Part shown: piece by piece, positions 53,287-62,476 of the stretch | Position numbering within the stretch: the stretch's first letter is position 1 | Layout: each line of letters opens with the position of its first letter | DNA from: Pseudogracilibacillus sp037072025 | Lineage (GTDB): Bacteria; Bacillota; Bacilli; Bacillales; Amphibacillaceae | DNA: 64,000 nucleotides | Reading direction: 5' to 3' | Assembly (NCBI RefSeq): GCF_037072025.1 | Contig: NZ_JAXHDD010000011.1 | Location: 31,604-95,603, forward strand | Made by a program: the position numbers and the translations under genes | Notes under the pieces: model-generated | Database searches by the model: none | What the model saw: the letters and a program-made list of their open reading frames with translations, nothing else | Told to the model about the DNA's origin: nothing

Positions 53287-54558
53287 ATGGATTATTCACT
53301 TTATCCAAAAAATGATGTCCTTTGTATTGATATGCGTTCTTTTTATGCAAGTGTGGAAGCTGTAAAACGAGGACTAGATCCAATGAAAGTCATGCTTGCA
53401 GTCGTTGGAGATACATCACGCCCCGGAAGCATCGTCTTAGCCGCTTCTCCTGCATTAAAAAAGAAGCATGGAATTAGTAATGTCAGTCGTTTTTTCGAGT
53501 TACCAAACGATCCAGCAATTCATATTGTCCAAGCAAATATGGCCGATTATTTGCACGTGTCACTTCAAATTACTAGATTACTTAATTCTTTTGCTCCAAA
53601 AGAAGCGATTCATCAATATTCGGTGGATGAAGTTTGGATTACTGTGAATGGGTTAGAGAAATTGTTTGGAAATCGCAGGGAGATTGCTGTTCAAATCCGA
53701 GATGCAATATTAACTGACTTTGGAATTACGAGCACAATTGGGATTGGTGATAATAAATTTTTAGCAAAAGTAGTGATGGATTTACATGCTAAAAAAATTG
53801 AAAGTGGAATTGCGGAATGCACCTATGAAGATGTTCCGAATAAGTTATGGCCTTTTTCAGTAGAAAAAATTTGGGGGATTGGTAGTCGAATGAAACGAAA
53901 TTTACACCGATTAGGTATTACCACTCTTGGTCAAATTGCCCAGTTTCCTCTTTCTCATTTGAAAAAACATTTCGGGGTCATGGGGGAACAACTATATTGG
54001 CATGCGTGGGGAATTGATTTAAGCCCTGTTTTTGGGGATTTTACAAAAACTACTCAAGAAAGTTTTGGACATGGTATTTCCCTATTACGAGATTATACAA
54101 AGAAAGAAGCACTCACTTGTATTCTTGACCTTTGCGAAGAAGCGTGCCGAAGAGCTCGTACCGCAAAAAAAGCGGGAAGAACCATTCATTTGGGAATCGG
54201 TTATTCAAGCGAAACAGGTGGGGGATTCAGCCGCTCTATTTCCATTGGTACTCCAACAAATATTACGATGGAAATGCATCAAGTGTGCGTCCAACTTTTC
54301 AATAAATTTTATGACGGATACAGTAAGATTAGACGGGTCTATGTAACCCTAACCAATTTAACAGATGATATGGATACACAGCTTGATTTATTTGATGAGC
54401 GACCGAAGCAAAAAGATATCGGATATGTAATGGATACAATTAGAGACCGTTTTGGAGCAACTGCTATTTTACGTGCCTCGAGCTATACCGATGCCGGAAT
54501 TATACTTGACCGCAGCCAAAAGATTGGTGGACATTGGGCGAAGAGTATGGAGAATTAA
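53287..54558 (+). CDS. uvrX: UvrX-type Y-family DNA polymerase
   Basis: A 423-residue translesion polymerase. The catalytic carboxylates are in IDMRSFYAS (about 11-19) and YSVDEVWI, with the Y-family helix-hairpin region WGIGSRMKRNLHRLGI. The C-terminal little-finger domain is present. Similarity and context (YolD opposite) fit UvrX of phage SPbeta and other mobile elements better than chromosomal PolY1. It would copy damaged templates with low fidelity under SOS control. TTGGAGG precedes the ATG. Confidence 0.9.
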   Translation: MDYSLYPKNDVLCIDMRSFYASVEAVKRGLDPMKVMLAVVGDTSRPGSIVLAASPALKKKHGISNVSRFFELPNDPAIHIVQANMADYLHVSLQITRLLNSFAPKEAIHQYSVDEVWITVNGLEKLFGNRREIAVQIRDAILTDFGITSTIGIGDNKFLAKVVMDLHAKKIESGIAECTYEDVPNKLWPFSVEKIWGIGSRMKRNLHRLGITTLGQIAQFPLSHLKKHFGVMGEQLYWHAWGIDLSPVFGDFTKTTQESFGHGISLLRDYTKKEALTCILDLCEEACRRARTAKKAGRTIHLGIGYSSETGGGFSRSISIGTPTNITMEMHQVCVQLFNKFYDGYSKIRRVYVTLTNLTDDMDTQLDLFDERPKQKDIGYVMDTIRDRFGATAILRASSYTDAGIILDRSQKIGGHWAKSMEN

Positions 54559-54697
54559 AAAACTAAGTACACCTTTGAGGCTAGGTGGTGCTACTATTAA
54601 CCTTTAGAACTTATCTGCTTATCAAAATTTTCTGGATAAATGCGTTGTATACTACCTATTTTGGAAGGTAATCGGAGAGAACAAGTCGCGAAGAATC

Positions 54698-54853
54698 TCT
54701 GCTCAATCATTTCTACTGGCATCAGGGACACGGAAGAGCAACGCGGGCCTCTTCTCATCCATTTTCAATGAGAACAGAGGCGCAGGAGAAAACCGCACCC
54801 CTATTCTCCCGCATTTCCACCAAGATCAAAGGCGCGGCGGAGCACCCTGCTGC
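54698..54853. repeat. Degenerate tandem repeat of exactly 52 bp, three units
   Basis: Unit starts (TCTGCTC, TCTTCTC, TATTCTC) fall at 54698, 54750 and 54802. Units share CATTT near position 11, CAGRGGC-type and GGAGA-type blocks and end in CCGC/CGCGG. A further partial unit may precede them. G+C is higher than in neighbouring DNA. 54559-54697 shows nothing else. Confidence 0.65.
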
Positions 54854-54860
54854 TTATTAC

Positions 54861-56126
54861 TTATTTAAAATATACTAAAAAGTATTTTCTTCTACCGCGA
54901 CGAATAATTGTAAACGTATCTTCCAAGCGATCTTCTGCCGAAACGACGTATTGTACATCCTGATTCCGATCACCATTAATGTAAATTGCCCCATTAGTAA
55001 TATCTTCTCTTGCTTGACGTTTAGATGACGAAATTTTTGCATCAACTAATAAGTCGACTAAGTTCACATCTTGTTTTTCAAGTTCATATGTCGGAACATC
55101 TTTAAAGCCTTGTTCAATCTCCTCTTTCGTTAATTGCTTAACATCGCCGCTAAACAATGCTGCAGAAATTTTAATTGCTTGATCCAACGACGCTTCCCCA
55201 TGCACCATTTTTGTCATTTCCTCCGCTAAACGTTTCTGTGCTTCACGTGCTCCTGGATTTTCATCCACTGCAGTTTGTAATTCACTAATTTCATCTTGAT
55301 TTAAGAAAGTAAAGTAATTAATAAACTTAATGACATCACGATCATCTGTATTGTACCAGAACTGGTAAAACTCATATGGGCTTGTTTTTTCAGCATCTAA
55401 CCATACAGCACCACCGGCAGTTTTTCCAAATTTAGTTCCGTCTGCTTTTGTAATAAGTGGCACTGTTAAACCAAACACTTTTGCTTCTTCATCTTCACGA
55501 GTACGACGAATAAATTCCATACCTGCCGTAATATTCCCCCACTGATCGCTACCACCAATTTGTAGTGAGCAATTCTCCTCCTCATATAATTTCATAAAAT
55601 CATATGATTGAAGAAGCATGTAACTAAATTCCGTGTAAGAAATACCATGTTCAATTCGTGAAGCAACAGCATCTTTAGCTAACATATAGTTTACTGTAAA
55701 ATGCTTACCAACATCACGTAAAAATTCAATAAACGTTAAATTTGCAAGCCAATCGTGGTTATTTCTTGCGATCGCTGCATTATTGCTATTATCAAAATCG
55801 AGAATTCCTGCGATTTGCTTCCGAATACTATCGGAAAAACCGTGAACAACATTTTCTTCATTTAAGGAACGCTCACTCGTTCTGCCGCTAGGATCTCCAA
55901 TCATTCCTGTTCCCCCACCGATCAAAGCAATCGGTCGGTGACCTGCTAACTGGAATCGTTTTAACATCGTAATCGGCATTAAATGTCCAATATGCAAACT
56001 ATCTGCCGTTGGATCAAAACCACAATATAAGGTCACTTGGTTCTCGGCCAAATGTTTTCGTAAACCTTCATCATCCGTTGTTTGTTGAATTAATCCTCTG
56101 TCCTTTAAGTCCTGTAAAATATCCAC
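54861..56126 (-). CDS. tyrS: Tyrosyl-tRNA synthetase
   Basis: 421 residues from a GTG at 56126, 8 nt after CGGAGAG; a GTG nine bases earlier is too close to that site. The class I HIGH signature is SLHIGHLMPI and the KMSKS-equivalent loop is KFGKT. A C-terminal S4 RNA-binding domain (about 350-421) contains ISSSKRQAREDITNGAIYIN. It charges tRNA-Tyr. Expression is controlled by the T-box leader upstream. In B. subtilis it follows rpsD directly. Confidence 0.97.
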   Translation of the reverse strand: MDILQDLKDRGLIQQTTDDEGLRKHLAENQVTLYCGFDPTADSLHIGHLMPITMLKRFQLAGHRPIALIGGGTGMIGDPSGRTSERSLNEENVVHGFSDSIRKQIAGILDFDNSNNAAIARNNHDWLANLTFIEFLRDVGKHFTVNYMLAKDAVASRIEHGISYTEFSYMLLQSYDFMKLYEEENCSLQIGGSDQWGNITAGMEFIRRTREDEEAKVFGLTVPLITKADGTKFGKTAGGAVWLDAEKTSPYEFYQFWYNTDDRDVIKFINYFTFLNQDEISELQTAVDENPGAREAQKRLAEEMTKMVHGEASLDQAIKISAALFSGDVKQLTKEEIEQGFKDVPTYELEKQDVNLVDLLVDAKISSSKRQAREDITNGAIYINGDRNQDVQYVVSAEDRLEDTFTIIRRGRRKYFLVYFK

Positions 56127-56164
56127 TTTTATCACTCTCCGTTAAATTCTTATAAATGAAAACA

Positions 56165-56399
56165 AAAAATCCCCATCCCTAAAAAAAGGGACGAGGATTT
56201 ATACTCGCGGTACCACCCTTGTTGTAAATGAACAATTCATCTACCACTTGGTGTTGTTAACGATGACTCCACCGTCTTATTATAATAATAAGATCGCTCC
56301 AGACTGTACTTCGCATGCAAATTTTACTAGCTTTCACCAACCGCCAGCTCTCTGTAAAAGGGATTTGCATTACTACTCTCGGTCGTTCTTCGCAAATTA
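56165..56399 (-). promoter_or_regulatory. T-box leader of tyrS (specifier UAC, Tyr)
   Basis: On the minus strand the T-box core AAGGGTGGTACCGCG is followed by a terminator (AATCCTCGTCCCT with AGGGATGGGGATT and a T run). Upstream stem I elements include GAGAGCTGGCGGTTGGTG and a specifier loop GAAGTACAGTCTGGAG carrying TAC. Uncharged tRNA-Tyr pairing would prevent termination. Confidence 0.92.
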
Positions 56400-56471
56400 G
56401 TATTGTTGAATTATTTTAAACATATATTAAATCTAAAAGCAACTAATACACTCAAAATTAAATTACTACAT

Positions 56472-57447
56472 CTAATCACGATTCGTTTCTCTCATAATGA
56501 TTTTCCTGAATTTATCTGGTTCTTCAAGCGATGGAGTATGGGCAGATTTTTCGAACAAAATCCACTGTTTTTCAGGGCATCAATACGTTCAAAAAAGCCT
56601 TTTGTTGGTTCATATGGTGCCGTTAAGTCATATTTTCCCATTAAAAAATAAATAGGTATTTCAATCCGATCCACTTGTTCGTTTAAATCTACTGTTCTCA
56701 TTTCCGCTCGTAAATTATTTAAACTAAAATACATCCCCTTAAAATATCGGAAACAGTCGAGTAATGTATATTCTTTACTTGTAAACAAACTTAACAGTAT
56801 CTTATTTACCATCTTTCCGTCACGAGTAATTCCACCACCAAATGCTTCCACATATTTCTGATGAACCCGTTCATATTTTACATCATCCCATGGAGGGGGA
56901 CCTATTTTCAGCAGTTCTTTATACGCTTTTTCATGATTCTCTCGTTTTGCTTTTTCAAGTACATGTGTATAGGAAAACGTTTCATTCTCGGTCACATGGA
57001 CTACCTGTGATATCCCGAAGTAACGGTGAAATAGTTGAGGAGCACGAGAGATTGCTAACATACCAATAATTGTTCCCAAAGAATGTGCCACTAAATAAAG
57101 CTTTTTTTGGTTTAGTCGCCTTTAAGATATATTCTGTTATCTTTATCGTATCATGAACAAATTGGTCAATATTCATAGATTCTAACGGAATATTTTTTGA
57201 ATAAGATAATCCAGATCCCCGTTGATCTCACTGTACAACAACAAAATTCTTTTCAAGTTGTTGTTGAAACTTTCTCATAAAACCAATTTGTCCTGTTCCT
57301 GGCCCTCAACATCAGAAGAATAGGAAGATGACAATTTTCACCACGTATATAAATCCATTGCTCTATATCGCCTATCGTTACCTTTTCTAATTCAGAAATG
57401 GCATCTACCCCTGATATTTTTGAGGCTTTTCTTTTAAACAAAATCAT
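56472..57447 (-). pseudogene. Broken alpha/beta hydrolase (prolyl aminopeptidase-like)
   Basis: Fragments in different frames give an N-terminus from the ATG at 57447 (GDIEQWIYIRGENCHLPILL), then DQRGSGLSYSKNIP, a nucleophile elbow VAHSLGTIIGMLAI, the cap region PPPWDDVKYERVHQKYVEAF, PIYFLMGKYDLTAPYE, and the catalytic-histidine end EKSAHTPSLEEPDKF in a last shifted frame. At least three frameshifts and a TGA near 57228 separate them. A complete gene would encode about 325 residues of the proline-iminopeptidase-like group. It sits between the tyrS T-box and the PBP gene. Confidence 0.8.
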
Positions 57448-57593
57448 ACAATTCCTTTCCACTTTTTGCTATATCAATTTTATCATAACTTACAAATATA
57501 AACATTAAGGAAATTTAATCTGTGCTATAAAACTATAGCTACAATTCTCTTAATCTATGGTATAATAAATACTTGAATTTAGGAGGTTTCAGA

Positions 57594-60500
57594 ATGGATT
57601 TCAAACAATTTTTCCAAAATATTGGGGATAAATTAAAAGTGCTTTGGAATAAAGGCAAAATTCAAAAGACGTCTAGGATTACGTATGATGTAGTGTGGAA
57701 TATTATTTTGTTTTTTATCATTGTTGGCTCCATGACTGTCATTTTTGCTGGCGGAGTTGGTGCGGGTTATTTTGCCTCTTTAGTAAAAGATGAACCAATT
57801 AGAGACTACGAAGAAATGAAAAAAGATATTTATAATTATGAAGAAACATCAAAATTGTATTTTGCTAATAATAAGTACATAGGGGATATACGAGCTGATT
57901 TACACCGTGAAGAGATCGAATTAAAAAATGTTTCAGAGTTACTCACTCAAGCGGTAGTTGCAACAGAAGATGAGTTATTTTATGAGCATAACGGTGTTGT
58001 TCCAAAAGCTATAGTAAGGGCAATATATCAAGAAGTTTCTAACTCAGAAACAAAAACGGGTGGAAGCACGTTAACGCAACAACTTATTAAAAACCAAATT
58101 CTTACCAATGAAGTATCGTTTGAGCGTAAAGCAAAAGAAATATTGCTTGCACTGCGGCTAGAGAACTTCTTTGAGAAAGATGAAATATTAGAAGCGTATT
58201 TAAATATTGTTCCTTACGGTAGAGATGCTTCCGGGCAAACTATTGCTGGAATACAAACAGCGGCCAAAGGAGTATTTGGTGTCGATGCAAAAGACCTAAC
58301 CCTGCCCCAAGCTGCATTTTTAGCGGGAATCCCGCAAAACCCATACGCTTATACTCCCTTTCAATCAGGCGGAGAGTTAAAAGATGAAGAGGATTTAGCA
58401 CAAGGGATTAACCGGATGAAGACGGTTTTAAAACGTATGTATCAAGCTGAATTTATCAGTGAAAAAGAATATAATGAAGCAATCGAATATAATATTGTTG
58501 AAGATTTCGCGGAAAAATCCGCTTCACCTGTTGAAAAATATCCTGCAGTTGTGTTTGAACTCGAAGAACGTGCAATAGAAATTCTAACAGAAATCCTTGC
58601 CGAAGAAGATGGATATTCAATGGAGGAAATAGAAGAAAGTGAAGAACTTCGGGAACAATATAAAATGTCAGCCGATCGTGCACTTCGTATGAATGGATAT
58701 CATATTCATTCTACCATTGACAAAAAAATGTATGATGCAATGCAAAAGGTTGCTAAAGATTATCAATATTATGGTCCAGATCAAACCGTTCCTATTAAAG
58801 GTGAAGATAAACCAAAGATAGAGCAAGTTGAAACAGGTGCTGTCATTATTGAGAATAAGACAGGAAAAATATTAAGTTTCGTTCCAGGTAGAGAAGATAG
58901 CTTAGATAATCAATATAACCATGCAACCAAGGCTCAACGTTCTCCCGGTAGTACAATTAAACCGCTAGCTGTTTATGCACCAGCAATGGAATTGGGAGCT
59001 GTCCAACCAGGTTCAGTAATCGCGGATATCCCATCTCCTTCCGGATGGCCTAAAAACTATGGTGGCGCTTCTTACGGCTTAGTTTCTGCAAGAGAAGCAC
59101 TAGCATATTCTTATAACGTTTCTGCGGTAGAAGTATATAGAAAAATTTTAGATCAGAATCCTGCAAAACAGTTCCTCATGAAAATGGGGATAGAAGTAAG
59201 TAAAGGGGATCAAGAACAACCAGCACTCGCACTAGGTGGAATGGACAAAGGAATGACCGTGGAGCAAAATACTAATGCATTTGCAACTTTTAGTAATGGT
59301 GGAGATTATATTTCTTCGTACATGATTGAAAAGATAACGGATTCTGAAGGGAATGTTATTTATGAACATGAATCAGAACCTGTGGAGGTTTTCTCTAAAC
59401 AAACTGCTTATTTAACAATCGATATGATGAGAGATGTACTAAGAGCTGGTACTGGAACATATTTACCGTCTCATTTACAATACGGTGGTGTCGATTGGGC
59501 AGGAAAAACAGGTACTTCAAACGATTACAAGGATGCTTGGTTTATTGGTACAAATCCTAATATCACGATGGGAGTATGGATTGGTTATGATACTCCAAGT
59601 TCCATTTACTGTTCAGGCTGCTCTCTCAGTTATAGCCAACGAACCCAAAATTTATGGGCACAATTAATGAACGTTGCTACTGAAATAAACCCAAAATTAA
59701 TGGCACCTCAAGGAGCTCATAAACGACCTGATGGTATTGTAAGCAGAAGTTATTGTGCAACGTCTGGTATGGCACCATCTGATCTTTGCTCAAAAGCTGG
59801 TCTTGTGCGCTCTGACATATATAACTCAAAGTATGTTCCAAATAAAACGGATGACAGTTTAGTAGGTGGTGGAAATATGGCTCTTGTTGAGGTAGACGGA
59901 AAGCAAGTGGTCGCAGGTCCAAATACTCCATCCGAATTTACAACAGGCAAATCTGGTGGATTTTCTTTTAACCCGGAATTTTTAAAACGAATGGGATATG
60001 ATCGTTTAGGTGACTTGTCTGTTCTGATTCCGAGAAAAAATCCAGAACCGTGGAAGAAAATTGGTTTTAAAGGGGGATCCGCTTCAAGTGCAGGAGCAAT
60101 TGAAAATGATAACGGAGCATCCCCCCCTGCTCCTGGATCTTTACAAGCTTCCGGTAATACAATTACTTGGTCTGGAGCAAAAGGACATTTAATCGTTGGA
60201 TATCGAATTTACCATAGTTCCGGAAAGGGAGGCTCCGAAAAATTAATAGGACATACGATTAAACCGTCCTATGCTATCCCTTCCGGAGCAGGCTCTTATT
60301 ATGTACGAGCTGTCAATTATTTTGGACGAGAATCGGGATCTTCTAAATCATTTACAATAGAAATAGAGGGGAACGATAAAGAGATAGAGAAAAAGGATAA
60401 AGAAGCGGAAAAAGCACGGAAAGAACAAGATAAAGCCGAAAAGGAAAAACAGAAAAAAGAAGAGAAACCGTTAAAAGAAGAGGAGAAAAAGAAACAAGCT

Positions 60501-60620
60501 GACGAAAAAGTGAAAGAAAAAGAGAAAGAAAAAGAGAAAGAGAAGGAAAAAGAGAAGGAGAAAGAGAAAGAGAAAGATGAAACAGAAAATAATAAACAAG
60601 AAGATGAAAACGATAAATAA
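57594..60620 (+). CDS. Class A penicillin-binding protein (glycosyltransferase/transpeptidase)
   Basis: 1008 residues from the ATG at 57594, 7 nt after AGGAGG. A basic cytoplasmic start, one membrane segment (about 34-62), a GT51 glycosyltransferase (E125 in TEDELFYEHNG; GGSTLTQQL) and a transpeptidase (S453 in SPGSTIKP, S506-Y-N508, K638-T-G) are all intact. A fibronectin type III-like domain (about 845-925) is followed by a long charged tail dominated by alternating K and E. It polymerises and cross-links peptidoglycan outside the membrane, like PonA. A position downstream of tyrS is seen in some Bacillaceae. Confidence 0.93.
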   Translation: MDFKQFFQNIGDKLKVLWNKGKIQKTSRITYDVVWNIILFFIIVGSMTVIFAGGVGAGYFASLVKDEPIRDYEEMKKDIYNYEETSKLYFANNKYIGDIRADLHREEIELKNVSELLTQAVVATEDELFYEHNGVVPKAIVRAIYQEVSNSETKTGGSTLTQQLIKNQILTNEVSFERKAKEILLALRLENFFEKDEILEAYLNIVPYGRDASGQTIAGIQTAAKGVFGVDAKDLTLPQAAFLAGIPQNPYAYTPFQSGGELKDEEDLAQGINRMKTVLKRMYQAEFISEKEYNEAIEYNIVEDFAEKSASPVEKYPAVVFELEERAIEILTEILAEEDGYSMEEIEESEELREQYKMSADRALRMNGYHIHSTIDKKMYDAMQKVAKDYQYYGPDQTVPIKGEDKPKIEQVETGAVIIENKTGKILSFVPGREDSLDNQYNHATKAQRSPGSTIKPLAVYAPAMELGAVQPGSVIADIPSPSGWPKNYGGASYGLVSAREALAYSYNVSAVEVYRKILDQNPAKQFLMKMGIEVSKGDQEQPALALGGMDKGMTVEQNTNAFATFSNGGDYISSYMIEKITDSEGNVIYEHESEPVEVFSKQTAYLTIDMMRDVLRAGTGTYLPSHLQYGGVDWAGKTGTSNDYKDAWFIGTNPNITMGVWIGYDTPSSIYCSGCSLSYSQRTQNLWAQLMNVATEINPKLMAPQGAHKRPDGIVSRSYCATSGMAPSDLCSKAGLVRSDIYNSKYVPNKTDDSLVGGGNMALVEVDGKQVVAGPNTPSEFTTGKSGGFSFNPEFLKRMGYDRLGDLSVLIPRKNPEPWKKIGFKGGSASSAGAIENDNGASPPAPGSLQASGNTITWSGAKGHLIVGYRIYHSSGKGGSEKLIGHTIKPSYAIPSGAGSYYVRAVNYFGRESGSSKSFTIEIEGNDKEIEKKDKEAEKARKEQDKAEKEKQKKEEKPLKEEEKKKQADEKVKEKEKEKEKEKEKEKEKEKEKDETENNKQEDENDK

Positions 60621-60629
60621 AGAAAGGTT

Positions 60630-60662
60630 GAAGCATTCTCACAGGAGGATGCTCTTTTTCTT
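60630..60662 (+). terminator. Terminator of the penicillin-binding protein gene
   Basis: AGCATTCTC and GAGGATGCT form a stem with one mismatch, then CTTTTTCTTG follows on the plus strand. Confidence 0.7.
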
Positions 60663-60736
60663 GTTATTAAAATTAAATGGGTAGCATAACCAAAAAGAAT
60701 CGTTAATTCGAAAACTACGTAGAGAAGGACGAGTCT

Positions 60737-60840
60737 CGTGGTTATTTGCAATTTCCCGTGGTTAAAACAGATTCTACGTGGTTATTTCAAGAATTGCGTG
60801 GAGAACAAACTGAGCTCATGGTTATTTGCAATTTTAGATC
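60737..60840. repeat. Phased CGTGGTTATTT repeat array after the PBP gene
   Basis: Words start at 60737, 60757, 60777, 60797 and 60817, exactly 20 bp apart: CGTGGTTATTT, CGTGGTTAAAA, CGTGGTTATTT, CGTGGAGAACA and CATGGTTATTT. Same family as 47441-47590, including the TTTCCCGTGG junction. Confidence 0.82.
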
Positions 60841-60899
60841 AGTACAAGATTTATAGAATAAGTTTACAGAATTAGATGCATTAAATGACGCAAAAAAGT

Positions 60900-61182
60900 A
60901 ACCTTCGTTTTTTCCCGAAATTCTGTAAACCATGTTGTCGGCAGATCCCCATATTTCAATCGTTTTATCTTTAATAGTATCCCAATTTTTCCACAAAAGT
61001 GTACCAATTGCGATTAATGCACCAATGGCTAAAACAACTATTCCAATTGGCGATGTAACGAATGCTAAAACTGCACCAAATGCCGTTGTTGCTCCTGTTG
61101 CAATCATTGTAACTGTTGTCCACAATGTGGATGCACCAGTTATGAGTTTAAATGCTCCGGTACCGATTATTGCCCGTGTATT
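60900..61182 (-). pseudogene. Fragment of a phage tail tape-measure protein
   Basis: The minus strand encodes NTRAIIGTGAFKLITGASTL, then TTAFGAVLAFVTSPIGIVVL and LWKNWDTIKDKTIEIWG. This is the hydrophobic and KNWDTIK-type block typical of tape-measure proteins of siphophages. There is no start and the sequence loses similarity after IWG. It is a prophage relic joined to an unrelated fragment at 61180. Confidence 0.7.
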
Positions 61183-61345
61183 GCAGATTTATTTAAGAGC
61201 ATCCAAGTTCTGAAAAAAGGACATCTAGTAGAAGTATCTCGTTACGATTTAGTAGCTGGATATATTGGGCAAACAGCGATTAAAACAGAGAAGTTTTTTA
61301 GAGAAGCACTTGGAGGTGTCTTATTTATCGATGAGGCATATGCAT
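61180..61345 (+). pseudogene. Fragment of an AAA+ ATPase of the SpoVK/CbxX type
   Basis: The plus strand encodes IADLFKSIQVLKKGHLVEVS, then LVAGYIGQTAIKTEKFFREA and the Walker B box GGVLFIDEAYALAQG. This matches the middle of SpoVK/CbxX-family ATPases. Walker A and the C-terminal lid are missing. It begins within 3 bp of the end of the tape-measure fragment, a rearrangement junction. Confidence 0.65.
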
Positions 61346-61440
61346 TAGCACAAGGTCCGCCGTATAATTATCCGCCAAATCAAAAATTTGTGTTAGATAC
61401 CGCTGATCACCTTGTTGGTGTCTTGTACAATTTGTTCTAT

Positions 61441-61590
61441 TTATTCATCTGTTAATGTTGTAGTTATTTCTTCGTTAGCTTCATTCATGTCATTATTTTC
61501 TTCCATATTTTGTTCAGTCTCTGCTTTGTTTTCATCTTCTTCCGCTATATTTGGATTAATTTCTGTATCCACTGACCTGGAAGGAGTTTA
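61441..61590 (-). pseudogene. Acidic C-terminal fragment
   Basis: A minus-strand frame ending at 61441 reads EINPNIAEEDENKAETEQNM and then NNDMNEANEEITTTLTDE. It is low-complexity and acidic with no start. It resembles the linker region of secreted lipoproteins such as the one encoded at 61826-62476, but is too short to assign. Confidence 0.3.
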
Positions 61591-61825
61591 TTGAAATGTT
61601 GATTTATAATTTTTTCATAAAAACGCAGTATCCATGACTGAATAAGAATAGTGCTAAACAAATCCGTATAAATTTTTGTAAGTGTGGTACCTCTAACACC
61701 CTTCATTAATTTTGATTTCCATTATTTTACTTAGACCTATTTTTGATATGGTTCTCGCACGAATGTCTAAATGAGGTTTTTAACACCATCAAAATAGTTA
61801 CAAGGAATGTAACTATATAATACAT

Positions 61826-62476
61826 CTATAAATCTATATTTTCCCCGTTAACTCTAAACTCAATTATTTCAGCAATTTTAAAATCATCTCTGTGTTCAAT
61901 TATGTAAGCAATTTTGTAAGTTTCTCCATCTACTAATAACTCGCGATATTCAGATGTGGTTAATTTTTCCCCATCAAATCCATACTCACCGCTAATATGT
62001 TCTATATTTTCTCCTACGATGTTTTTTTCAAGAATTTCACTAGTTAATTTATGATAATCCTCTGACAAAATAGCATAATTCCCATAATCACCGTACCATT
62101 TTGCGTCAACAATCTCTAACCAATTAAACCACAGTTCTTCAGGATCTTCTCCGTATTCTTCAGCTATCTCGTATACAGTCTCCCGATCACCTGAGAAATC
62201 ATCTATAGCATTTAATCTTGTCATAATTATATCGTACCACTCAAGGTCTTCTTCGGTAAGATGTCTTAATCTAGTTACTTCTGGATAGAAGGTTGTTGTA
62301 ATTTCATCGGCTACAATACTTCTTTCTTCAGTTTCTTCAATTGCTTCTACAGTTTCTACTACGGTCTCTTCTGTTGTATTCTCTGAGCTTTCTTCCGTAT
62401 CGGTTGCTGCAGAACAAGCACCTAGCACTAACCCTAACAATCCAATTAATAATAATTTATTAACAATAAACCTCAT
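61826..62476 (-). CDS. Hypothetical acidic lipoprotein
   Basis: A 216-residue lipoprotein. The signal peptide ends in LVLGACS, so C21 would be lipidated. A threonine/glutamate-rich linker follows (about 24-55), then a folded domain with several tryptophans, for example LWFNWLEIVDAKWYGDYG, and an end of alternating strands, TYKIAYIIEHRDDFKIAEII. I do not recognise the family. GGGGGAAG precedes its ATG. It is monocistronic within a region of gene fragments and appears intact. Confidence 0.7.
   Translation of the reverse strand: MRFIVNKLLLIGLLGLVLGACSAATDTEESSENTTEETVVETVEAIEETEERSIVADEITTTFYPEVTRLRHLTEEDLEWYDIIMTRLNAIDDFSGDRETVYEIAEEYGEDPEELWFNWLEIVDAKWYGDYGNYAILSEDYHKLTSEILEKNIVGENIEHISGEYGFDGEKLTTSEYRELLVDGETYKIAYIIEHRDDFKIAEIIEFRVNGENIDL

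Noticed and set aside
60317..60751. Serine/phenylalanine-rich proteins on the minus strand opposite the PBP tail
   Set aside because: These are shadows of the lysine/glutamate codon run on the other strand.
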